Source: Caprella mutica (lineage: Eukaryota > Arthropoda > Malacostraca > Amphipoda > Caprellidae). From it: a stretch of 64,000 nucleotides of DNA. A program made the translations under genes and the position numbers. The stretch lies in assembly GCA_947561585.1 (NCBI GenBank), contig CANNZV010001032.1, forward strand, positions 271,837 to 335,836, read 5' to 3'. Shown here one piece after another: positions 52,341 to 61,459 of the stretch. Each line of letters begins with the position of its first letter. The stretch's first letter is position 1. The notes beneath the pieces were generated by a model. It searched no databases and was not told where the DNA came from. It worked only from the letters and a program-made list of their open reading frames with translations.

Positions 52341-53816
52341 ATGACTCTGACACCAGCACGATTTGGTATCGTCGCTGGGCCATTGGCCTTCGCGCTCATT
52401 CTCCTTGGGTTTCATCCTGAGGGCATGAGTCCTGAAGCCAATGCTGTGCTTGCATGCACCGCATGGATCGCCATTTGGTGGATCACAGAAACGATTCCGA
52501 TCGCGGCGACAGCGCTGTTGCCGATCGTGCTCTTTCCACTGACAGGTGCGCTCGCCCTTCAGTCGACAACGACCGCCTACGGGCATCGCTACATCTTTCT
52601 CTACATAGGCGGCTTCCTCCTCGCCATCGCCATTGAGAAATGGGGGCTCCATAAACGCATCGCCCTTTCTATCATTCACGCCATCGGTACGAATCTCACG
52701 AGTATCATCATGGGGTTCATGATCGCCACAGCGGCCTTGTCCATGTGGATCTCGAACACGGCGACCTCGGTCATGATGTTGCCCATCGGCATGGCTATCA
52801 TCGCGCAGATGCGAAATCGCGAGGGAGCCACGCCCGGTGAGAGTGACCACTTTGCTAAGGCCTTGATGCTAGGCATCGCCTACAGCGCTTCCATCGGAGG
52901 CATGGCGACGCTCGTTGGCACGCCGCCCAATCTCGTCTTGGCTGGCGTCGTCCGAGAACTCTATGGCTATGAGATCAGCTTTTCTGAGTGGTTGAGCTTT
53001 GGTTTGCCCATCTCGCTCATACTCCTCACCATCAGCTGGCTCTACCTCACGCGTCTAGCATTCCGCTTTGAAAGCAAGGCCTCGCCCGGTGGTCGTAGTG
53101 AGATCAAAGCACAGCTCACCGCTCTCGGGCGTCTCTCATTCGAGGAGAAGGGCGTGCTCGTGATCTTCATCCTCACGGCGCTCGCATGGATCAGCCGTTC
53201 CTTCTTTCAGAAACAGCTCGGTCTCTTTCCCAAACTCGATGACACGATCATCGCGATGATCGCGGGTCTCGTCTTGTTTCTTCTGCCTAGCAAGAGTTCG
53301 AATAAGCCGTTGTTAGTCTGGGAAGACGCTAAAGATATACCTTGGGGGATTGTCCTCCTCTTCGGTGGAGGCATGGCCTTGGCTGAGGGATTCAAGATTT
53401 CGGGGTTAGCGGTGTGGATCGGTGGTCAAATGACCTTGTTGGACGGCGTCTCATTGATGGTGCTGGTCGTCCTGCTAGTTACATCAGTAAACTTACTCAC
53501 GGAGATCACTTCGAATATCGCAACCACATCGATGCTCCTTCCCGTGCTCGCCCCCATGGCTCTGGCGATCAATGTCCACCCATTCATTCTCATGGTCTCG
53601 GCTACAGTCGCCGCATCGTGTGCCTTCATGCTTCCCGTTGCCACGCCTCCCAATGCCGTCGTCTTTGGCTCGGGTCACTTGCGTATTCCTGACATGGTTC
53701 GAGCCGGATTGTGGATGAATCTGATCTCGATCATCCTCCTTAGCATCTTCGTCTATTGGCTACTGCCCGTGGTCTGGGGATTGGACCCAATGGTTTTCCC
53801 TCAAGAGTGGAAGTGA
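52341..53816 (+). CDS. DASS (SLC13) sodium/anion symporter
   Basis: Membrane symporter of the divalent-anion:sodium family, 491 residues with about 12 hydrophobic segments. Both sodium-binding SNT-type motifs are visible: WISNTATSVMMLPIG near residue 137 and EITSNIATTSMLLPVLAP near residue 390. IGGMATLVGTPPNLVL and PPNAVVFGSG add the Pro-Pro-Asn re-entrant elements. Members carry di- and tricarboxylates or sulfate. Sulfate release by the local sulfatases makes an anion link tempting, but the substrate cannot be read here. It sits three bases after the aminopeptidase and four bases before the PA14 open frame. Confidence 0.92.
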   Translation: MTLTPARFGIVAGPLAFALILLGFHPEGMSPEANAVLACTAWIAIWWITETIPIAATALLPIVLFPLTGALALQSTTTAYGHRYIFLYIGGFLLAIAIEKWGLHKRIALSIIHAIGTNLTSIIMGFMIATAALSMWISNTATSVMMLPIGMAIIAQMRNREGATPGESDHFAKALMLGIAYSASIGGMATLVGTPPNLVLAGVVRELYGYEISFSEWLSFGLPISLILLTISWLYLTRLAFRFESKASPGGRSEIKAQLTALGRLSFEEKGVLVIFILTALAWISRSFFQKQLGLFPKLDDTIIAMIAGLVLFLLPSKSSNKPLLVWEDAKDIPWGIVLLFGGGMALAEGFKISGLAVWIGGQMTLLDGVSLMVLVVLLVTSVNLLTEITSNIATTSMLLPVLAPMALAINVHPFILMVSATVAASCAFMLPVATPPNAVVFGSGHLRIPDMVRAGLWMNLISIILLSIFVYWLLPVVWGLDPMVFPQEWK

Positions 53817-53862
53817 GGGGTTGGGCATTGATGTGAACCTGATCTTCACTTACCTTGAACGC

Positions 53863-56697
53863 GTGAATAGTTTCCGTCTCATCATCCTGACGTTATCCCT
53901 GGCGTTGCCGAGCACGCTGCAAGCGCAAGCCCCTTACCCGCTTGACACTCCAGCGACTGGAGATGGCCTTTCCGCTTACTACTGGAGTCTACCTCCGGTC
54001 ACTATCCCGTCATCAGGGGAACCGCTCCATCGGACTGGAGATGGTCCGGATGGCGCAGATACTGCCAATGCGGGTTGGGTGGATGACAACGTCTACAACA
54101 CGCCACCAGCAGGAGACTTCGTAGCGACAAGCTTTGACTACGGTGGGAATGATCTGACGCCGATACGTGAGTGGCTCCGCGACGATGCTGATAGTTTCTC
54201 GGGAGAAGACGATCAACTCGGGGATGCTGCCTTTCGCATGGTGGGCTATCTCCGTGTCGACGAGCCGGGGGAGCGAACCTTCACGACGACTTCGGATGAT
54301 GGCTCAGTGTTGTATGTGAATGATAGCCTTGTCGTGAGCAATGACAATGGGCACGGAAATGAGACCGTCAGCGGTACGATCGAGTTCACAGAACCGGGTT
54401 ATTATCCAATCGATGTCCGCTATTTCAACGGCGATTGGACGAATGATGCTGGCGAGCATGGCGGAGCGAATTTCCTCGGCGATGAAGGATTCACTGATGT
54501 GGTGCAACTGCTAGAAGGCGTAGAGCCGTTCTTTCTACCAGCTGCTCCAGTGGACGCCGCGTTTCCTCGCGCTCGCTATGCTTTAGACGAGGTGACTGGT
54601 GAGTCCATCTTGCGAGATGCGTCCGGTAGAAGAAATGACGGAGTCTTTGAGAATGTGAGTCTGGGCGAACCTGGGCTGGCTACTGGTACTTCTGGAGCGT
54701 TTTCAGACGGAGCCCAAGCGGTGGTTGCTGGGAATGCTTTGTCTTCGAGAAACTTCACAGTCGCACTCTGGATGAATGCTGCAGCACTGACAGGAACGCA
54801 GGCCTTGGTGGGGCAAGGAACTGGGGCGCCGGTCTACGTGGTTGCTCTGAGTGAGGATAAGCTTTCCTGGTTTGTGGAAGAAGCTATCGATTTGGAGACT
54901 CCAGGCGGGCTCCTCCAGCCTAACCAAACCTATCATGTCGCCGCCACTCACCGCGAGCAGGCAGGGCTCGTTGAAACGGTCCTCTTCATCGACGGTATCG
55001 AGGTTGCCAGGAAGTCAGATGGTGTCGCTCTCAGCCTGAATTCAGAGGCGAATGTGACGATAGGAGCCTACAATAAGAACCTGCCATTCAGCGGGCGCTT
55101 GGATGACGTGCAATTCTATGATCGCGCCTTGGACGCTACTGCCATCAAAGGACTGTTTGATGATCCTGGCAGTGTCACGAACGAGATTCCAGTGGGAGAA
55201 CTCCCTGAAGGCGCGATTGCTGGTGGGCCAGAAGTAGCCGGGGCAGAAGGACTTGCTGGTTATTACTGGTTGTTAGACCCAAAGGAAGTGCCATCTGGGG
55301 GACGGCCGATGCATCGGTCAGACGATGGTCCAGATGGGATTCCAGGTGGGGATGCTGGCTGGGCTGATGAGAATCTCTTCAACACGGGAAGCGATGGCAG
55401 CTTTGTGGCGAAGTCCTTTAACTACACTGGCAACGATCTCTCTTCGGTAAGTGAGTGGCTCCGTGGTGACCGCGGATCGAGGACGGGAACGGATGGCATT
55501 CTAGGGGATGCCGTCTTTCGGATGGTTGGCTATCTCTTTGTGGATGTGCCAGGAAATAGATCTTTCACCACAACTTCAGATGACACCTCGGTACTCTATA
55601 TCAATGACGAACGGGTGATTTCTAACAATACCAATGAAACGGTCACAGCGAGTGTCGATTTTCCGGCTGCTGGTTACTATCCCGTCGATATCCGCTACTA
55701 CAACGGCGACTGGACAAACGATGCTGGAGAACACGGTGGTGCGCGCTATCTCGGCCAGGCTGGCTTCCAAGACCTCTTCGTCACCGTGGATGGCGTGGAA
55801 CCATTCTATGTGCCGGAAGGCGTCGAGATACCAGGCGGAACGGGAGAACCAAGTCCCTTGCTTGATCCGATTCCGGGTGGTCCTGAGATAGCCGGGGCAC
55901 CAGGTTTGGCCGCCTACTACTGGTCCTTGGATCCCAAAGCGGTGCCGGATTCAGGAGACCCCTTGCATCGCGCCGGCGATACAGGAGGCGTGCAAACGGG
56001 ATGGGCAGACGACAATGTGTTCAGCACCGCAAGCCAGGGAAGCTTCTCAGCCGAGTCTTTCGATTACGGCGGGAACGACCTAACGCCGATCAGCGAATGG
56101 TTGCGTGGCGATAATGATAGCAGGACAGGAGACGATGACATCCTCGGCGACATGGTCTTCCGCATGGTCGGCTACCTTTACATCGACACTCCGGGAGAGC
56201 GGACCTTCACGACGACCTCGGACGATGGCTCTGTTGTTTATGTGAATGACCAACTGGTGATCAGCAACGACAACGGCCATGGTGCAGAAACGGTCTCGGC
56301 AGATGTCGAGTTTCCAAAGGTAGGCTATTATCCGGTCGATGTCCGCTACTTCAATGGCGACTGGACGAATGATGCTGGTGATCATGGTGGCGCAAGCTTC
56401 CTGGGTGAAGGCTTCGATGACGTCTTCGCTTCCGTAGAAGGGGTGACGCCATTCTACATGCCACCAACCAGTGAAGGCGGTGGCAATCGAGTGCCGAGCT
56501 TTACTCAGGTTGTCGCGACCGCCGAGAGTATCGCTGTGCAATTGCCTCCGGACGCTGTTTACAACGTTGAGTATTCGCCTGATTTGATTTCTTGGACAGT
56601 CATCGCCACTGCGGTGACTGGCAGTTATGAAGATACAGATGCCACCCGCCGCAGCGCGAAACGCGGGTATTACCGCGGGTCAGTTCAGCCTGAGTAA
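53863..56697 (+). CDS. Secreted protein with three PA14-like repeats and one LamG domain
   Basis: About 944 residues from GTG 53863, where the signal peptide (VNSFRLIILTLSLALPSTLQ) begins; TTG 53821 and GTG 53833 also keep the frame. Three related PA14-like units of about 190 residues are at roughly 53950-54543, 55249-55818 and 55903-56463. Each carries FTTTSDD, then FNGDWTNDAGEHGGA or a close variant. A LamG domain (54540-55170) is inserted after the first. The C-terminal domain, starting PSFTQVVATAESIAVQ and ending near RRSAKRGYYRG, is the fibronectin-like tail seen in many secreted proteins of this group. PA14 binds carbohydrates in other proteins, so a role at the cell surface or on polysaccharide is plausible. 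Confidence 0.85.
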   Translation: MNSFRLIILTLSLALPSTLQAQAPYPLDTPATGDGLSAYYWSLPPVTIPSSGEPLHRTGDGPDGADTANAGWVDDNVYNTPPAGDFVATSFDYGGNDLTPIREWLRDDADSFSGEDDQLGDAAFRMVGYLRVDEPGERTFTTTSDDGSVLYVNDSLVVSNDNGHGNETVSGTIEFTEPGYYPIDVRYFNGDWTNDAGEHGGANFLGDEGFTDVVQLLEGVEPFFLPAAPVDAAFPRARYALDEVTGESILRDASGRRNDGVFENVSLGEPGLATGTSGAFSDGAQAVVAGNALSSRNFTVALWMNAAALTGTQALVGQGTGAPVYVVALSEDKLSWFVEEAIDLETPGGLLQPNQTYHVAATHREQAGLVETVLFIDGIEVARKSDGVALSLNSEANVTIGAYNKNLPFSGRLDDVQFYDRALDATAIKGLFDDPGSVTNEIPVGELPEGAIAGGPEVAGAEGLAGYYWLLDPKEVPSGGRPMHRSDDGPDGIPGGDAGWADENLFNTGSDGSFVAKSFNYTGNDLSSVSEWLRGDRGSRTGTDGILGDAVFRMVGYLFVDVPGNRSFTTTSDDTSVLYINDERVISNNTNETVTASVDFPAAGYYPVDIRYYNGDWTNDAGEHGGARYLGQAGFQDLFVTVDGVEPFYVPEGVEIPGGTGEPSPLLDPIPGGPEIAGAPGLAAYYWSLDPKAVPDSGDPLHRAGDTGGVQTGWADDNVFSTASQGSFSAESFDYGGNDLTPISEWLRGDNDSRTGDDDILGDMVFRMVGYLYIDTPGERTFTTTSDDGSVVYVNDQLVISNDNGHGAETVSADVEFPKVGYYPVDVRYFNGDWTNDAGDHGGASFLGEGFDDVFASVEGVTPFYMPPTSEGGGNRVPSFTQVVATAESIAVQLPPDAVYNVEYSPDLISWTVIATAVTGSYEDTDATRRSAKRGYYRGSVQPE

Positions 56698-56706
56698 TCG
56701 TTGTAG

Positions 56707-57835
56707 TCAGCGTTCGGCCGACCAGAGCTTTACGGTGTGAGCAACCGAGCCTGAAACGAGCGTCTTGCCATCAGGACTGAAGTCCAAGCTGTGGACATAG
56801 CGCTGGTGGCCGTGGAGGCTGCCAACTTGCTGGAAATGTGTTAGATCCCAGGCGCGAATGATACTATCCTCTCCTACGGTGATGAGTCGACTCGCATCTT
56901 GATTGAAGGTGGCGGAGAAGACGGAGCATGCATGCGGCAGCGAGGCGATCTTCTCATAGCGCTTTGCGTCCCACATGGTGACACCACCCATTGCCATTGA
57001 GATTGCCGTCTTGGTTGAGCTCGATGGATAGCGCTTTCCCTACAGTCATCTCGGCAACCACGGCAGAAGTGCTGAGGTCCCAGACAAGAATCTGCTGGTC
57101 TGAGGAACTAACGAGGTGTTTGCCGTCGCGAGTGAAACAGGTGTCGGTCACTTGTCTCAGCCCTTCGACCTTCAGTTCATGGAGGAGCTTGCCGCTAGCG
57201 GTTTCCCAAATGGCGATTCTATCCATCAGACCTTAGGCGACTTTGCTAGAATCCGGACTGAATGATGGTGAGAGTTTACTCCAGGCTGTGTCGCCAATGT
57301 CATGGGGCTTCTCTTGAGAACGCTGGTCATGGTGAAGGTCCCACCAGATAAGTTTGTTCAAGGTGGCGGTGGCGAGAAAGCGCCCATTAGGGCTGTAGGG
57401 GACTCCAAGTTCTATGGCGCCCAGATCGTAGGTTTGAGTTTGGCCCTCTCCGGCAGCGTCCCAGATCTTCGTGGTCTTGTCCCAAGAAGTGGAGGCGATG
57501 TGGTTGCCGTCGGGACTGAAGTCGACGTCGTAAACGAAGCTTTCATGTCCGTGCAACCAAGTGCGGTTCTCGTCGAGTTTCCAAAGACGCATCCCGTCTG
57601 TGTCTGACGAGGCCAGCATTCGGCCTGACGGTGAGAAGTGAAGACTGCTCGGTTCTGAACAGTGTCCCATGAGCACTTCCAGAGGCTTTCCATCCGAACT
57701 GCTCCAGAGACGAACCGTGTGGTCTCTGGAGAACGAGGCGATGATGCTTCCGCTAGGATTGAAGGTCACCCGCCTGACGCCGCCGCGATGGCCTGGCATC
57801 CAGGCGATCTCTCGCTGAGAGGCTATGTCCCAACG
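56707..57835 (-). pseudogene. Decayed WD40-repeat protein gene, 5' end missing
   Basis: Translation of the minus strand shows about eight WD40 repeats, for example [40 protein letters not shown] and SVFSATFNQDASRLITVGED, but no single frame covers them. A TAA codon sits in frame at 57233-57235, where a serine TCA would fit (SSKVA stop GLMDRIAIWE). A one-base shift near 56990-56998 moves the last two repeats to another frame (DGNLNGN against MAMGGVTMWD). At the 5' side the repeat is open to [11 protein letters not shown] near 57830 and then stops matching at a junction with another gene. The combination of stop, shift and truncated start points to a true pseudogene and not only sequence error. 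Confidence 0.8.
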
Positions 57836-58152
57836 ACTCCATCCTCGACTTCGGCGGCAACTCTCTCGCCGGTGCAGGGGAGGTAAATGGAGACTTTGCT
57901 TATGCGGGTGACACGGTTTCCATCGTCATCCCCATCGTCACCATCCTTCGCTTCGAGACCAACGGGGCTCCAGTGCTCGAAGTCCAAGGAGCCGATAGCG
58001 CTCAAGTTGATCTCCAGTGGACCGATTCACTGGAGGTGAACGACTGGCATAGCCTCGAAACTCTCACTCTATCAAATGGCACTGGCACTCACATAGACCA
58101 AGCCGCCACGGAAATTACCCGACGTTTTTATCGAGCAGTAGAGATAGAATAG
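57832..58152 (+). pseudogene. 3' remnant of a secreted protein gene
   Basis: From about 57832 a plus-strand frame reads [20 protein letters not shown] and ends TRRFYRAVEIE at a TAG, 58150-58152. The region resembles the C-terminal beta-rich domain that closes many long verrucomicrobial secreted proteins (compare the end of the CotH/lamin-tail protein). No start codon, signal peptide or upstream part is present; upstream sequence is the decayed WD40 gene on the other strand. It is therefore a stump left by a deletion, inversion or insertion at about 57833. Confidence 0.65.
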
Positions 58153-58420
58153 AGCCTTAGAGGACTATGCAGAGAATGGGCGTACTGACTCGCAAGTTCT
58201 ATGCAGGCGCGTCTATGTCTGAAACGTAGAACGCTGGTTGACCTAATTGTGAAGGGTTCAATGCCGGCGTGCTCCTTTTCAAGGAATGCCTTCTTCTCCA
58301 TGACTTGCATAACCGACAGAACGCTAGTGTAAGCGCGGGGCTTTTAGCCTCAGTCTTCATTCTCAATTTAAACTCGCGTTCAATCGCCAACAGCTCAACA
58401 AAGCATGGGCGAGATCCCTG
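58153..58420. other. 268-base non-coding stretch
   Basis: Short open frames on the minus strand here have no recognisable domain and disagree with each other. I see no gene. The last 60 bases are AT-rich and may hold the promoter of the DUF3817 gene. Confidence 0.4.
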
Positions 58421-58780
58421 ATGGATGCATTTGCTTGCGAAGCTGCACGGGCGGGTCTAATCCCTACTCTAGTGGACCGTCCGTTTCTCAAAAACCTCCG
58501 TCGCCTTGGCTTTGTCGAAGGTGTTTCAACATTGTTGCTGTTTGGTATCGCGATGCCGCTGAAGTATATCGGTGAGAATGAGATCGGTGTGAAAGTGATG
58601 GGGCCGTTGCATGGTTTCTTGTTCATCGGCTTGGTGGTGATGGCGTTGATTGCCATCGAGCGTATTCCTTTGGGTGCGAAATTAGGATTGATGACGATCG
58701 TTGCAGCCGTAGTGCCATTTGGTCCCTTCGTGATTGATCGTTGGCTAAAGCGATTGGAAGAAAGCGACACCTCCGTGTAG
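58421..58780 (+). CDS. DUF3817 membrane protein
   Basis: A 119-residue protein of the DUF3817 (YdzA-like) family, with three membrane helices. The hallmark FLKNLRRLGFVEGVSTLLLF is followed by a helix, then the loop with VMGPLHGFLFIGLVVM, and a last helix, LGLMTIVAAVVPFGPFVIDR. The family is widespread and its function is unknown to me. The first 22 residues are not typical of the family, so the true start may be later, but no other start codon suits. It stands alone after the WD40/tail scar. Confidence 0.8.
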   Translation: MDAFACEAARAGLIPTLVDRPFLKNLRRLGFVEGVSTLLLFGIAMPLKYIGENEIGVKVMGPLHGFLFIGLVVMALIAIERIPLGAKLGLMTIVAAVVPFGPFVIDRWLKRLEESDTSV

Positions 58781-58893
58781 GACGAGCCCTGATACCGGCG
58801 GCTATGTTGTGCATCATTCGCGTTGTAGTCGAGTAGGAGCCGGCGCTAGACGAATCTGGTTGCACACGGTTTCGCTAAACTCTAGTTCAAGGG

Positions 58894-60198
58894 ATGCGTT
58901 CCTTTCTACTTCTTCCCTGTCTTGCTGTTGGTATGTCGGTTTCTAGTATCGCGGCTGAATCGATGACGATTGGCCTCAGTAAGTTTTCTGAGGGGTTCGT
59001 GGCTCCCGTGGGGCTTGTGCCGTTTCCTGGGACGGATGATCTTGCGGTCGTGGATCAGGTGGGCGTTGCCTATGTGATCGATAGAGATGGCAAGCGTGCT
59101 GAGAAGCCTTTGCTCGATGTGCGGTCAAAACTGGCGAAGCTCTTTCCTGGGTTTGATGAGCGCGGGCTGCTAGGCTTAGCCTTTCATCCTGACTTTGCGA
59201 AGACGGCGAAAGTATTCGTTTACTACAGCGCGCCTCTTCAAGAGGGCGCGCCTGAAGGTTGGGACCACACCTCGCATATCTCAAGTTTCACAGTCGCAGG
59301 AAAGGAAGCTGATCTTGCTTCAGAGAAAGTCATACTGAAGATCGATCAGCCACAATTCAATCACAACTCAGGTCGATTGCTCTTCGATAATGATGGTAAT
59401 CTTATCATCACGACTGGTGACGGCGGGAATGGTTCTGATGAGGGACCAGGTCACGTCAAAGGCGGCAATGCTCAGGACATCGAGCAACTGCTTGGGAAGG
59501 TTCTTCGCATCAATGTCAATGAGGGTGATTCTTACAGTGCGCCTAAAGATAATCCTTTCGTGGGTAAGCCGGGTCGCGACGAAATCTTCGCTTGGGGCGT
59601 GCGTAACCCTTGGGGCGTCGCCTTGGATCCTGACAATAACTCAGAGCTCATTCTAGCGGACGTTGGTCAGGACCGGTTTGCTGAGGTGAATGTGATCAAG
59701 AATGGCGGCAACTATGGCTGGCACATTCGTGAAGGCTTTGATGGTTTTGATGTCAAAAACAAACGCCAGGTCGGTGTGGACAGACCGAAGATAGACAAGC
59801 ATGGCAATCCTCTGATCGACCCAGTTTTGACTTATAAGAATCGCAATCTTCCTGAGTTCAAAGAGGACCCAGAAGCTAAGGGGATTTCTATCACAGGTGG
59901 CGAAATTTACACTGGCAAGTCGGTGCCGGCGCTGGCTGGCAAGTATGTCTTCGGGGACTGGGCTCAGTCCTGGGCAGAGGGCAATGGGCGTTTGTTTGTG
60001 GCTGATCGGACCGGGACGAAGTGGTCTATGACAGATCTCAAGGTCGCTGGTAGCGAGAATGGAATGTTACCAGGCGCATTTGTGATAGGGTTTGGCCGGG
60101 ACAATCAAGGTGAAGTCTATGTCATGACGGCTGCGCAGCCTGGCTTTGGTGCGGAACTTGGTACCGTCCACAAGCTTGTAGCCGCCCCTCAGGAATAG
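58894..60198 (+). CDS. PQQ-type glucose/sorbosone dehydrogenase-like protein, secreted
   Basis: Six-bladed propeller of the PQQ-dependent sugar dehydrogenase (GSDH) family, 434 residues with a signal peptide (to about residue 20). Typical segments are DERGLLGLAFHPDFAKTAKV, QPQFNHNSGRLLFDNDGNLI, GKVLRINVNEGDSY and FAWGVRNPWGVALDPDNNSE, plus QDRFAEVNVIKNGGNYGW. Family members oxidise aldoses or sorbosone in the periplasm; many members from this bacterial group have unknown substrates. It has its own ATG 28 bases after a gene-poor gap and ends ten bases from the convergent SpmAB gene. Confidence 0.88.
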   Translation: MRSFLLLPCLAVGMSVSSIAAESMTIGLSKFSEGFVAPVGLVPFPGTDDLAVVDQVGVAYVIDRDGKRAEKPLLDVRSKLAKLFPGFDERGLLGLAFHPDFAKTAKVFVYYSAPLQEGAPEGWDHTSHISSFTVAGKEADLASEKVILKIDQPQFNHNSGRLLFDNDGNLIITTGDGGNGSDEGPGHVKGGNAQDIEQLLGKVLRINVNEGDSYSAPKDNPFVGKPGRDEIFAWGVRNPWGVALDPDNNSELILADVGQDRFAEVNVIKNGGNYGWHIREGFDGFDVKNKRQVGVDRPKIDKHGNPLIDPVLTYKNRNLPEFKEDPEAKGISITGGEIYTGKSVPALAGKYVFGDWAQSWAEGNGRLFVADRTGTKWSMTDLKVAGSENGMLPGAFVIGFGRDNQGEVYVMTAAQPGFGAELGTVHKLVAAPQE

Positions 60199-60207
60199 GA
60201 GGTAGTT

Positions 60208-61440
60208 CTAGTGAAAGAAGAGATAGCTGACGAAGATGGCGGCGATGATCCCTGCGGCGTCTGCTAGGAGGCCACAGGTCACGGTGTAACGTGTGCGCTT
60301 TACGCCGACGGCTCCGAAGTAGACGGCTAGGGTGTAGAAGGTGGTCTCGGTAGAGCCCTGGAAGACACATGCTAGGCGACCGACAAACGAGTCTACCCCG
60401 TAGTTCTGCATGGCTTCGACAGCCATGCCGCGTGCACCACTCCCGCTGAGTGGCTTCATCGCTGCGGTGGGGAGGGCATCGACGAAGTCTGTGTTCAGTC
60501 CGACAGCGCCGACTGCCCAGGCGACACCATTGATCAAACCTTGCATGGCACCAGATGCTCTGAAGACACCGATGGCGACTAGCATGCCAACTAGGAAAGG
60601 GATGATCTTGATAGCGACACCAAAGCCTTCCTTAGCACCTTCGATAAAGTTGTCGTAGACATCGATCTTGGCTCGGACTCCTGCAACGATGAACGTGATG
60701 ATCAGTGTGAGGATGACAATGGCGGCCACTTGGGATGACTGTATTTGAATGTCATCAGGACTGAGTGATCCAAAGTAAAGCGTCATTCCCGTGATGAATG
60801 CTGCAGCTCCACCAAGATACGCTAGGACCACGCCGTTTAGTAAATTTATCCGCTGAATAATCGAGGTGGCAATCAGGCCTACGAGTGAGGCCACGAAGGT
60901 GGCAATGAGGATAGGCACAAAGATATCCGTCGGGTTTATAGCTCCATTGGCGGCACGCAGGGTGATGACGCTGATGGGGATGATGGTGAGTCCCGAGGTG
61001 TTGAGGACCAGAAACATGATCTGGGCATTTGAGGCAGTCTCTTTGTCAGGATTGAGTTCCTGGAGATGGCCCATCGCCTTAAGTCCGAGTGGTGTGGCTG
61101 AGTTGTCTAGGCCTAGCATATTCGCGGCGAAGTTCATCATCATAGAACCGTGAGCTGGGTGGCCTTTCGGCACATCTGGAAAGATTCGGGTGAAGAACGG
61201 AGCGACGAGCCTTGCCATGAAATTGACCACACCGCCAGCCTCGCCGATCTTCATGATGCCTAACCAAAGCGTCATCAAGCCGATGTATCCGAGAGAGATG
61301 GTTGCACCTGTCTCAGCCATACTAAACAGGCTATCGACCATGGCCGGGAGGACGGCCAGGTCTCCCCAGAAGATTAGCTTCATCAGCCCCGTCACAAAAG
61401 CGATGAGGAAGAAGCCTACCCAGATGTAGTTCAGAACCAT
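60208..61440 (-). CDS. SpmA-SpmB fusion (nucleoside-recognition domain membrane protein)
   Basis: A 410-residue polytopic membrane protein in which two halves that are separate SpmA and SpmB proteins in Bacillus are joined. The first half has NMLGLDNSATPLGLKAM and LNTSGLTIIP, the second has VYDNFIEGAKEGFGVAIKII, then MKPLSGSGARGMAVEAM and VFQGSTETTFYTLAVYFGAV. In Bacillus these proteins help to dehydrate the spore core, but they are also present in many non-sporulating bacteria. No spore gene is in this window, so another role, perhaps solute transport, is likely. It is convergent with the sugar dehydrogenase and lies 19 bases after the threonine dehydratase, so the two may be co-transcribed. 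Confidence 0.87.
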   Translation of the reverse strand: MVLNYIWVGFFLIAFVTGLMKLIFWGDLAVLPAMVDSLFSMAETGATISLGYIGLMTLWLGIMKIGEAGGVVNFMARLVAPFFTRIFPDVPKGHPAHGSMMMNFAANMLGLDNSATPLGLKAMGHLQELNPDKETASNAQIMFLVLNTSGLTIIPISVITLRAANGAINPTDIFVPILIATFVASLVGLIATSIIQRINLLNGVVLAYLGGAAAFITGMTLYFGSLSPDDIQIQSSQVAAIVILTLIITFIVAGVRAKIDVYDNFIEGAKEGFGVAIKIIPFLVGMLVAIGVFRASGAMQGLINGVAWAVGAVGLNTDFVDALPTAAMKPLSGSGARGMAVEAMQNYGVDSFVGRLACVFQGSTETTFYTLAVYFGAVGVKRTRYTVTCGLLADAAGIIAAIFVSYLFFH

Positions 61441-61459
61441 GCTCCTTGCATGCCAAGCT

